Assembly: GCA_027574665.1 (NCBI GenBank)
Contig: CM050657.1
Coordinates: 23,972,700 to 24,036,699 of the forward strand
Length of the DNA stretch: 64,000 nucleotides
Direction: 5' to 3'
Source of the DNA: Rhynochetos jubatus
Lineage: Eukaryota; Chordata; Aves; Eurypygiformes; Rhynochetidae
Both the position numbers and the translations under genes were made by a program. The notes under the pieces are model-generated. The model saw nothing but the letters and a program-made list of their open reading frames with translations. It was not told the DNA's origin and searched no databases. Below are positions 12,501-21,989 of this stretch, in pieces. Each line of letters starts with the position of its first letter. Positions within the stretch are counted from its first letter, which is position 1.

Positions 12501-15005
12501 CTTCCACAGCTTACAATCTTAAAACATTTCACCACTGAAATGCAAATTCCAAATTAGCTTTAGCAGATGAAAAAATCTTCAGAGAACTAATTCAACTGAG
12601 TGAAGGTATTGACGTCATGACCAAGAGTAGTTTCATATTTCAAAATACAAGTATGCATTCTTCAAGCAAAAACTGTTCCCAAATTACCAAAAGTTATGCT
12701 TCTTTTATCTGTTAAGTGGTGAGGAAACCACAGGAAAAAAGCTTCCTTAGCTATATCCCAGAGGGCCAAATAGGGAAAAAGCATCCCTCAGTCCTCAAAT
12801 GATGGTTCCTAAATGGACCTAAGCTTATGTCACCAGTCACTTCTATTCCTGAAGCACCCACAGCACCACTATTTAATTTCCTTCCAGTTTTAGATCGATT
12901 TTCTTGGTTTAAAAGCTGCCTGTTCTTCCCATGGAGTAACTAATCTCAAAAAGCTAGCCTGAGGTAACAGGACAAAGTCAACTCAGTTTTATCACAAATA
13001 GAACAGTACCAGCACATTGTTGAACTTACTGAGTTCCCCTCACAGAGGGTCAATCCCAGGAATGCTGCGCTAACCAACCTGGGCCAGCTCCCAACGCATC
13101 ATGTGCTTTGTGGTAACTACAAGAAGCCAAGTACCAGTGTAATCTCCCCTTCTCCCCCACCCAAAAGCAGTCAAAGCCACCTTTCCACCATCTAGCAGGA
13201 ATTGTCCTCTTTTCTACCAGACCAGAAGCAAAGCTTATTTCATCCTTTCAGGTGATTATTCCTTGTTCTGTTAAGCCCACCACCTGGGCTCAAGCCTCCA
13301 GAGTGGATCTGGACTGATCACCCCAAGAACCAATAGAAAAGGCCTCTCAAGTTTATTCCTTCACCTTGAATAACAAGCCATGCCCTCGAGCTAAGTTTAA
13401 CTGCCAGCTGGTTGGACGTCTTTCCTGAAGAGGAAAAAAAAAAAGCAAGCAAAGACATACACCCCTGACAGACAAGGCTATTGCAGCCTGTGCCAAGATA
13501 TCTTGTGAAGAAGCTAAACACTGCCTCCTTTACCTGCCCCAAGCTACTTTCTAGACAGCCTTCCTTCCAGTCTTACAGTAGGTACCTACCTTAACTTTAG
13601 TAGGTGAACTAAAATTCTTTGTATTAATTGTGAATTTAAAGAGACATTTGATTTTATTTGTGAACAGAAAATGCTTTTCTCCAATTCCACTCAGGAAGAG
13701 AAGTTATTAAGCAGGAGAGCAGTAATCAGAACTCCAGTATATACTTATGTCAACTCCCGTCTTTTCTGAGCAAATTACTTGAGAAAGCGTTGTCAGAGAA
13801 AAAGAGAAATTATCACACCCTACCATGTAGTCATATCTTTCCCCTTTATTATAGGTGAAACTAGATCTACAGTACCTACACCACCATATTTCAAATTTAA
13901 TATTTGTTGACATCTCCATTAAGCAGTGTATTCCCCATGCCTACTGCTCCCCTCCCTTAAAAAATTACAGAAAATTTTTTTAAAAGGCAGAATTTCACCG
14001 TGGTGCATTATATTTACAGAAGCTCCAAGCAAGTGCTGCTCTTCAGACATTGCTGCAGTTCACACTCTGTTAAAGGTTTCAGTCAGAATTAAGAGTCCCA
14101 TTCTGGAAGATGCTATGCCAAATAAATTCTCTGAGTATTACTAGTACAGCCCCCACGGCATCTGCAGTACACCCCACAAAGCACAACCTAACACACACAA
14201 TGTACTTGTCCTATGAGTTGGCTGTATTAGTACTGAGAAATAAGAGCTCGAGTCACAGAGGAACCCATGGTAGACATGTAACTGAAATCCAAGAAGTGCT
14301 TTATGTACTGAAGATCTTTGTACAATTAAAGAAACTAAGCAGCAGAAACACGAAAGTACATGTAATAAGGTCAAGCACAAAAACCACAGTAAGATACAAA
14401 AGCTGCAAGGAATAAGGAGTATAGGAAGCAAAACCAACAAGAAAAAGAAGTACTGGACATCCTCACCACTTCATCTTGTCTCCCCAGGCTTCAATTATGA
14501 ATAATTAGAGGTGTTACTTGACAGTGAAGTGTCTCTGTTTTAGGATAGGATGTTTGAAAGGCAGTATAGCTTTGGTTCTACTTTTTAAAAGCCAGTTGTA
14601 CTTATAAATGACATCTATAGAAGGAAATCTCTATTCTATCTGTAAGAAGAATCAAGCAATAAGAAGTACCACGGTACACTCAAAAACAGCTGGAAACAAA
14701 ACCCCAAGTCTTTCCTAGATATTTTGACATACAAATGAGCTCTCTTTCCCACTATTGCATCTTTTCAGGATATACATCTGTACCACTTGTACCAAACTTC
14801 TGCAGCCTGCTCACACAATCTGCAGAATAACATTGTACTCCTGCCTCAAGAAACATGCTGCGTGTTTCAGTCCACTTGTCACGTAAAAAGCACGTGGAGT
14901 CTACTCCTTCAGCACTCTCAATAATGTTTTGCTTTCTATTGGGAGAAAGTGAAGGAAAAAGGAAAATCATACTTCATTATTACCTTCCTCAAGTTACATA
15001 AATTT

Positions 15006-16313
15006 CATAGAATCACAGAATGGTTTGGCTTGGAAGGGACCTTAAAGATCCTCTGGTTCCAACCCCCCTGACATGGGCAGGGACACCCTCCACTAGCCCA
15101 GGTTGCTCCAAGCCTCATCCAGCCTGGCCTTGGACACTGCCAGGGATGGGGCACCCACAGCTTCTCTGGGCAACCTGTCCCAGTGCCTCACCACCCTCTC
15201 CAGGAAAAATTTTTTCCCTGCTATCTAATCTAAATCTCCCCACTTTCAATTTAAACCCATTACCCCTTGTCCTGTCACTACAGGCCCTTGTATAAAATGC
15301 CCCTCCAGCTTTCTTGTAGGCCCCCTTCAGGTACTGGAAGGCTGCAATAAGGTCTCCCTGGAGTCTTCTCCTCTCCAGGCTGAACAAACCCAACTCTCTC
15401 AGCCTGTCTCCATAGCAGAGGTGCTCCAGCCCTCTGAGCATCTTCGTGGCCTCCTCTGGACTCACTCCAACCAGTCTATATCCTTCTGATGTTGGGGGCC
15501 CTAGAGCTGGATACAGTACTCCAGGTGAGGTCTCACAAGAGCAGAGTAGAGGGGGAGAATCCCCTCCCTCGTCCTGTTGGCCACACTGCTCTGGATACAG
15601 CCCCGGATATGACTGGCTTTCTGAGCTGACAGTGCACACTACCAGTTCAGGTCCAGCTCTTCATCCACCAGCATCCCCAAGTCCTTCTCCTCAGGGCTGC
15701 TCTCGATCCATTCTCCACCCAGCTTGTACTTGGGATTGCCCCAACCCAGGTGCAGGACCTTGCACTTGACCTTGTTGAACTCCATAAGGTTGGCAGTGGC
15801 CCACCTCTCCAGCCTGTCCAGGTCCCTCTGGATGGCATCCCTTCCCTCCAGCATGTCGACCGCACCACACCGCCTGATGTTGTTGGAAAACTTGCTGAGG
15901 GTGCACTCGATCCCATCGTCCATGTCGCTGACAAAGATGTTAAACAGAACCAGTTCCAATACCAACTGCTGGGGAACGCCACTTGTCACTGGTCTCCACT
16001 CAGACATTGAGCCATTGACCACAAGTCTTGAGTGCGGCCATAAAGCCCGTTCCTTATCCACTCAGTGGTCCACCCATCAAATCCATGCCTCTCCAATTTA
16101 GAGACAAAGATGTTGTGCAGGACGGTGTTGAACGCTTTGCACAAGTCCAGGTAGACAAAATCAGTTGCCCGTCCTTTATCCACTGAGGTCGTGACCCCAT
16201 CATAGAAGGCCACCATATTTGTCAGGTATGACATGCCCTTGGTGAAGCCACGTTGTCTGTCACCAATGACCTCCTCATTTTCCACGTGCCTTAGCATCAC
16301 TTCCAGGAGGATT
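15006..16313 (-). mobile_element. CR1 LINE, 5'-truncated, with reverse transcriptase remnant
   Basis: A copy of about 1.3 kb on the minus strand. The 3' UTR is at 15006-15640, ending in the octamer-like CATAGAATCACAGAATGG region. The upstream part (about 15640-16310) translates on the minus strand as the C-terminal portion of CR1 ORF2. Recognisable pieces are [12 protein letters not shown] (the conserved RT YLDxxKAFDTV block), a SGVPQ block (GVPQGS equivalent), and [18 protein letters not shown] followed by KCKVLHLG and [10 protein letters not shown]. The two coding pieces lie in different frames and the catalytic F/YADD position reads FSNN, so the enzyme is dead. It is truncated at the 5' end, as is usual for CR1. 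It lies in PER3 intron 1, in the same orientation as the gene. Confidence 0.95.
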
Positions 16314-16513
16314 TAGGCTTACTTATTGTATCCTACAATCAAAGTTGTCTAAATCAGACTACCAAAACACACTGGAGAAATCAAGGGCTCCTCTTCGACT
16401 ACCACACACTACTTCAGCAGCTGCAAACATATGTACAAAAACTTTCCTTGACCTTACAATAGCTCTTACACACACAAAAAATTCTCATAACCTCACTTGC
16501 ATACATGGATAAG

Positions 16514-16567
16514 CAAGGAAAACATGCTTTTCAGAACCACCAAGGAAAACATGCTTTTCAGAACCAC
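16514..16567. repeat. Perfect 27-bp tandem duplication
   Basis: The 27-base unit starting CAAGGAAAACATGC and ending CAGAACCAC occurs at 16514-16540 and again, head to tail and without mismatch, at 16541-16567. The identity implies a recent duplication, about 200 bp beyond the 5' end of the CR1 copy. Confidence 0.95.
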
Positions 16568-19500
16568 CGCCTGTGCAACTTACATGAAACTGTACAGTGC
16601 TGCTGTCCCTCAGGAACTCTCCTTGAGGGAATGAGGACTAAAAAAAGAGGACTCTGAACTGGACTGGTCCAAGTCCAGTGCAGGCATTCAGACATAAAAA
16701 AACCTATATACACCTAAAGGCTAACCTTAGAAATACAAAGCAGAAGCACAGAAGCCTGATCTGCACATGCTCTAGCACTGCTGGCAGGCAGAGTACAAGC
16801 CGGCTGCAAAAGCACACCTGCTGATGTACTACTAAGCCACTTACTCGAGTGCCAGATGACTGTGCGTATGCTCGGGCATGTGGATTCCCATGTGTTCGGG
16901 TGCTTTCCTACTACATGCAGTTGCCGGTTCACTGTCAGCATGAACAGCACGTGCTCCAAAGAGTAGCTTCAGGGCCCCTCCACAGCCTTTGCAAGCATAC
17001 ACAAACCATCTGATCCTCCTTCATTTTCATTTTCTCTGCCACACTGTATTTCATAAAAGTGGCCTGGGGCCACGAGAGATCCCAGCAACAAATCACAAAA
17101 CCATTAACCCATGAAGGGTGTTTGACAGTCACCACCTCTTTTCCCATGCCCTTTGAACATACTTCACAAAACCCACTCACCTGTAGATAAAAAGAAACAA
17201 CCGCCTGAAACTCCTCCTCCTGTCAGAAGGCAGGTGTTCTTTACTAACCAACAACTAGGTTTGACTTACTACCAGCAACACTTGCAGCACTAACAGCCTG
17301 GTCCCGCTATAGCAGGAGTTAAGTTTAAGGCAGCAGTTAAAGCAGGAGAAGGGACAGGCACCTTTTACACATTACACAAAACATCAGTGGCCTTACTTCC
17401 AAGACCACCGTTTTCTGCTTCCAACCTCATCCATAACCAAAAATGCAAGTCGAAGCTCTTCAGAGTAACAAAACTGTGTAACAAAGAATAATATAGATAT
17501 TAATTGACCCGTTTGCTGTTCAGCACTTGACAAGGTAGGTTAACATAATAAATTAAAGAACTTTAAAATTTGTAGAATAGGGATATAACTGGATGTAGAA
17601 AGTATAAATGCAGCAAGACAAGCCAATCAGACCGCTCTAATCCACCATCCTCACAGAGGAATTCTAGGCCATGCAACCAAAACTGGACACAAAAATTCCT
17701 TTTCAGAAACACCTGATTATCTAGTAAGTAAGATGTGGTAATGTTACGAGTATAATACAGTGTCTACAGGACATTCATGCCAAGTATTACACAATGCCTT
17801 GCTAAGAACATGACGTTCCTTTTTAACATAGGCCAAGCATAGCAACAGTATATAAAACACTACAGTTGATCTAGACTAGTGATAATTTACTTGTTCTACT
17901 GGCTAGTAGTAATCTACTAGCTTTTCAATCATACCACATATACCTCAGCCCATTTTAAGGTGTTAATAAAAAGCTGTTCTGCAGTAAAGCACGTTTAAAT
18001 ATTATAAAGAAGTCAGGGAAATAAGGGTGTGACAAGAAAATTGGTTTATCAGTGTGTATCTAAACCAAACACTTCCTGGTCATAATAAAGTCTGAGGTAG
18101 AACAATCCAGAACTCCTAATCAGTTTCTCCATTTCACTCTATTCTCATATTATGGCTAAACTCCATCAAAACCTCAGTTCACTCAAAAAAATGTGATTCT
18201 TCACAGGGGACATTTATTACTATAAAAATGTGTTGTCCAGGGACAGGCTGAAGTAAGTTTATCAAATAAACTCAGTTGTTACATATTTTAATCTTAGGAC
18301 AGGGGAAAAAAAAGATGGAAAGTAAAGTATTATGCCAAGAGCTGGTCTCTTTAATACCTCTCTGTGGAAATCCAAAAGGAGTAAGCTGTAAAAATGAAGA
18401 TTAAATTTTTACAGACAGCATTCATGTGTTAAAACAAATACAGAGAGCCTACAACAAGTCCTACCAACTGACATATAAACAGAAAGCCCAGCAAAACCAT
18501 TTAGTCTTTGGATAGTAAGTGAAACCAGAAAACCTGCTGAAACTAAAGAAAGTGCACAAAAGCAAAATGCCACTTTCCACGCCTTTACCTTCTGGATAGG
18601 TCAAGCTGAACTACACTTCTTCACTGCGCAGGACAGGCCACTCTTTTGCTGCAGCGCTGGATACCTATGCCAACTACCTAACTAAAGCGTTCTCCCTTCT
18701 GTCTTGAAATAAACAAAACGGCCAAAACCTCACCAAAACTGAAGGATATTACTTTTTTTCTCCTACTCTAGGCCAAAAGCCCTCTTCTCCCTTATGTCTT
18801 ACTAGTGAGGTAAGCAACCTCCACAATCCTGAGCGAGGCCTCCACACCTCAGGACAGTGCCCTAGCCACAAGGCATGGATGAAACAAGGACAACTTCCAG
18901 TTCTCCAGTGAAACTTCCTCACTTTGCAGAAATAATGCAAGTTTCCGTTAGAAAGAGCAAAAAGGAAGATCATAAGAGCATGCAAAAACACAAAAGCACA
19001 GGTGAGAAGGAACATCATGTTACAGCACAACAGTGTGGGGACTCTCCCTAACATGAATCAAACTCTAGGCCCTGCTCCCAAATTTTTATTCAAGAGCCAC
19101 TGTATAAAGTGCACAAAGAGCACTGTGCCCAGGGCTGAGTAGAACAAGGACACATACAGGCACTGAGGCACCCTAGAAGGTATGAAAAGTTTGAGTTTCA
19201 TCAGTTCAATGCCCTCAAACCACACAATGGGGCCATACCATCGAAGCCTTAGATGGCAGCTTGACATCCTGAAGTTTTATCTGCCCTACCTTATCAAAAC
19301 TAACCATCTGCATTCAAGTAGATATTCCTCACTGCCATCACTGTTGATTAATTCGGACTTTACCTGGACAATAAGCAAAAGCCAGCTCCAAAAGGTATCT
19401 ACAGTTTTGACAAATGCTAACTAACATTGTCACCTGTAAACAAACTCTGTGGTTAAAACAATACCAGCAACTTGAACCAGTTTCTCACTACAGCAAATCA

Positions 19501-20141
19501 GTTTTTGACTCTACTTTTGACTTGACCAGACAATCCTACCCCTAGAATTATTACAGAATTCCCACCTTTTCCCCTTTGTTTGCTACATAAGTAGTAGCTA
19601 TTCAATCTCAGATGTACAAGACAGCAAGCCTCAGAGTTTTACATTTGGAAAAGAAAAAGAAAGACATCTCACCGGTTAAAACCATAAACCAACATGTTTC
19701 ATCAAAACCCTTTATATGCACTGTCTCAGCCAAGTTACTGTTTCATTGGAACACAACTTCAAAGCACTTCAGCTTCCAAGCGCCAGAGACCTCGTACTGA
19801 CCTCTCGGTGGGCCTTTTAAGCTCCTATGGTAGAAAGAAATGCTGTACCCTATCCTAACCTATCAGCAGAAGTCAGCTGTAAAGTGTCAGCTTGCCTGTT
19901 ACCATACTGCTCATCTATTTGCATGAAACTGTACTTACATAAACGGTTTTGTAATCACGCATGTAATAGCATGCGACTAATGTCAACAGCAGCAGAACAG
20001 CACGGTCTCAGGGAACAACGTGTCCTCGCAGCTATCGGCAAGACAGAAAAGGATCCCACAGCACCTGTTGCCTGCTCTACCTGTAGCTCACTCATCTCTG
20101 CAGCTCGCCCAGATTCTCTCGCTTACTGCCACGCAGCTCCC

Positions 20142-20147
20142 CACGTG
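20142..20147. promoter_or_regulatory. E-box CACGTG
   Basis: A canonical CLOCK-BMAL1 E-box at the left edge of the CpG island, roughly 0.8 kb inside intron 1 relative to the inferred PER3 start. Confidence 0.6.
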
Positions 20148-20778
20148 AAAAAATCCACCGAGCCGGCTGCCTGCAGCGCTGGCCCCTCGCGGGGAGGACG
20201 GAGGAGCGCGGGACCGCGGTCCATGCTCACCGCACCGGGACACGCGTGTTCCCCAGAGGTGCCACCCGCATCTGCTTTCGCTCCCCCCGACCCCGGCGCT
20301 GACCCACCACACAGAATGCGGCCGTAGCCGCCCGCGCCCCGCAACCGCCGGAGACGCCTGAGCGGAGCCCCGCGGCAGCGCCGAAGGTCCCGCACGGGCC
20401 GCGGGGCGGGGAAGGCACAGCCGCTCCTCCGCTCTTCTCCCCCGCACCGGCCCGACCGCCGCCCGGCCCCCCCCCCGGCGCCCCCACTCCAGGCCGGACG
20501 CAGGCGGCTCAGGGAATGGGGGGGAGGAGGGACTGCCGCCCCCTCCCGCGCTGGCTCAGCGGGAAGGCGTGGCCCCACCGCCCATCGCAGCCCCCAGCTC
20601 CCGCGCCGGCCTGAGCTGGAGGCGGGGGGGGGGACGTGTCACGGCCGCCCCCTCCACGGTTCGATGGGGGGCCCCCTCCCCAGCGGGGAGCAGCGGACCA
20701 GACCCCCACGGCACCACCCAAACCACCGACAGCCCCGTCCCGTCTCCCCGGCAACAGGAGAGCCCCGGCGCGCTGGGG

Positions 20779-20786
20779 TTACATAA
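20779..20786. promoter_or_regulatory. D-box TTACATAA
   Basis: An exact match to the PAR-bZIP/E4BP4 D-box (TTATGTAA on the minus strand) inside very GC-rich sequence, about 150 bp downstream of exon 1. Confidence 0.6.
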
Positions 20787-20933
20787 CCTCGGCCCAGCGG
20801 GCGGAGGAGGAAGGGGAACCCCTCTGCCCCCCGCGGGTGCCACCCACCACCCCTACCCACCACCGAGGTGTCCGCGAGTCCCCCCTCAGCCCCGACCGGC
20901 GGGAAGGAGAGCGCCCGGCAAAGCCCAACTCAC

Positions 20934-21000
20934 CACGCACACCCCGCGCGCCCAGCCCGCCGCAGCCCGGCACCGACTTCATACAGGCAGAAACGTGACT
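20934..21000 (-). other. PER3: Inferred PER3 non-coding exon 1 and start site
   Basis: On the minus strand a strong donor (GTG|GTGAGT, with GT at 20933-20932) follows a GC-rich stretch starting about 35-70 bp downstream of the CCAAT box at 21037-21033. PER genes usually have a non-coding first exon in a CpG island followed by a long intron. Here exon 2 starts with an acceptor only 19 nt before the ATG, so an upstream exon is required. The right boundary (start site) is only an estimate; the donor is read directly. Confidence 0.45.
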
Positions 21001-21121
21001 GAGCCCGAAGAGCCCGCCCCCTTCGCACGCCCATTGGCCGCGGGCGCCTGACGCCGGCGGGGTACGTGGGCGAGGGCGGGGCGTGCGCCTCTCCCATTGG
21101 CGGCGCCGGACGCCGCTCATT

Positions 21122-21139
21122 TTACATAAGCCTCACGTG
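21122..21139. promoter_or_regulatory. PER3: D-box / E-box composite
   Basis: TTACATAA at 21122-21129 is followed after 4 nt by the canonical E-box CACGTG at 21134-21139. The pair sits about 120-200 bp upstream of the inferred PER3 start and just upstream of both CCAAT boxes. Mammalian PER promoters are known to use an E-box (CLOCK-BMAL1) together with a D-box (DBP/TEF/HLF against NFIL3). Binding here is inferred from sequence and position. Confidence 0.7.
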
Positions 21140-21348
21140 TGGCACCATGTTTCCACCGGCAGCCACGATCGCCTCCGAACCTGCCCCTCCCCCCCCGCCC
21201 TCCCCTCCCCCGCCGCCGACGCGCCCCCGCGCCGCCACCGGAGCTCTCACCGCTGACGCCGGGCGCCGCGCTGCCTCCGGCCGCCCCTCTCCCCCCCGCC
21301 GGCGTTCCCCCGCCGCCGCCGCACCGGAGGGCTGAGGAGGGCAGAGGT

Positions 21349-21356
21349 TACATCAC
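21349..21356. promoter_or_regulatory. D-box-like TTACATCA
   Basis: A one-base variant of the D-box (TGATGTAA on the minus strand), acceptable to PAR-bZIP proteins. It lies in the same orientation as the exact copies in the island. Confidence 0.4.
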
Positions 21357-21400
21357 GCCCGAGGGACGAGGGCTCCGCCCCGCCCCCTCGGAGCCGCCCG

Positions 21401-21408
21401 TGACGTCA
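21401..21408. promoter_or_regulatory. CRE TGACGTCA
   Basis: A full palindromic cAMP-response element in the CpG island. CREs mediate light- or cAMP-driven induction of PER1 and PER2 in mammals. The same role for this gene is inference. Confidence 0.65.
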
Positions 21409-21772
21409 GCGCGCACCCGCCCGCTGGGTCAGCGCGCGGGGGACCGGTGGCCGCCCGGCCGCGCGCTCGCCGACTGAGGCGGCGCGGGGCGCGCGCGCGA
21501 CCCCGTTGAGGGAAGAGCCGAAATGGCGGGACGCGTTGCCCGGGAGCGCCACACGCAGCCCCCACCCCCGACTCCGACTGAGGGAAAAGGCCGCTCTGGA
21601 AGAGGCTCAGAGCGACGCCGAGAGCCTGGCGGGACCCCGAGCTGAGGGGCGAAGGAAACCAGCCCAGCCGGGAGAGCCTGGCGCTCCCTCTGAGGCGCTG
21701 TTCGCCGTGCGGAGGCAGCAGCTGGAGCCTTCGGAGCCCGCCCTGCTGGGGGCTGGGTTCACTTACATAAGG

Positions 21773-21780
21773 GAGCAGTG
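21773..21780. promoter_or_regulatory. D-box TTACATAA
   Basis: The third exact D-box copy in the CpG island, about 650 bp upstream of the other end of the D/E-box composite. It lies closer to the possible rightward transcript than to PER3. Confidence 0.5.
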
Positions 21781-21956
21781 CCCGGATCCCGTTTCCCGGC
21801 CTTGCCGGCCGCGCTGGGTGCACGCCCTGAAGTTTCGAAACTGACCCCGTGTGGGGCTCAGGAGTGGCCGGGTCACAAAGCAAAGTGCAGGACAAGCGAG
21901 CGTAGGGCTTCACCTCTCCCCGACACCAGTTGGCATCAGTTTGAATAACTGCAAAA

Positions 21957-21989
21957 ATGGTTAAACTAGGAGTTTCTGAAGCATTAAAG
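21957..21989 (+). CDS. Candidate first coding exon of a divergent transcript
   Basis: At the right shoulder of the CpG island an ATG in strong context (AAAAATGG) opens a short frame, MVKLGVSEALK. It ends exactly at a strong donor (AAG|GTATGT, GT at 21990-21991). An in-frame TGA lies just upstream, so this ATG would be the start. I could not find a convincing second exon on the plus strand between 22 and 36 kb, and the peptide resembles nothing I know. It may be the 5' exon of a long non-coding RNA made from a bidirectional PER3 promoter, or chance. Confidence 0.25.

Larger units (their letters stand above)
2092..20933 (-). other. PER3: PER3 intron 1, about 18.8 kb
   Basis: This span lies between the inferred donor of the non-coding exon 1 (GTGAGT at 20933-20928) and the acceptor of exon 2 (2092). 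It is AT-rich. Apart from two CR1 fragments (9371-9590 and 15006-16313) and a 27-bp tandem duplication (16514-16567), I see no gene. Short open frames on both strands have no splice or protein support. The right-hand few hundred bases are already inside the CpG island. Confidence 0.7.
20100..21950. promoter_or_regulatory. PER3: CpG island / PER3 promoter region
   Basis: A sharp GC- and CpG-rich block within AT-rich surroundings, with GC boxes, long C and G runs (20470-20480 and 20623-20632) and few repeats. Two ATTGG motifs at 21033-21037 and 21096-21100 read CCAAT on the minus strand. They lie about 40-140 bp upstream of a plausible PER3 non-coding exon. Clock-type sites are listed separately. 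All long open frames in this block (both strands) are products of the GC-rich composition and are not annotated as genes. The island probably drives PER3 leftwards and may also drive a transcript to the right. Confidence 0.85.

Noticed and set aside
15020-16300. Several open frames of 60-174 codons on both strands
   Set aside because: All are parts or antisense shadows of the CR1 LINE at 15006-16313 and not host genes.
20088-21477. Many overlapping open frames of 70-160 codons on both strands in the CpG island
   Set aside because: They are rich in Pro, Ala, Gly and Arg in every frame, as GC-rich DNA produces when stops are rare. None has a family signature or splice context.
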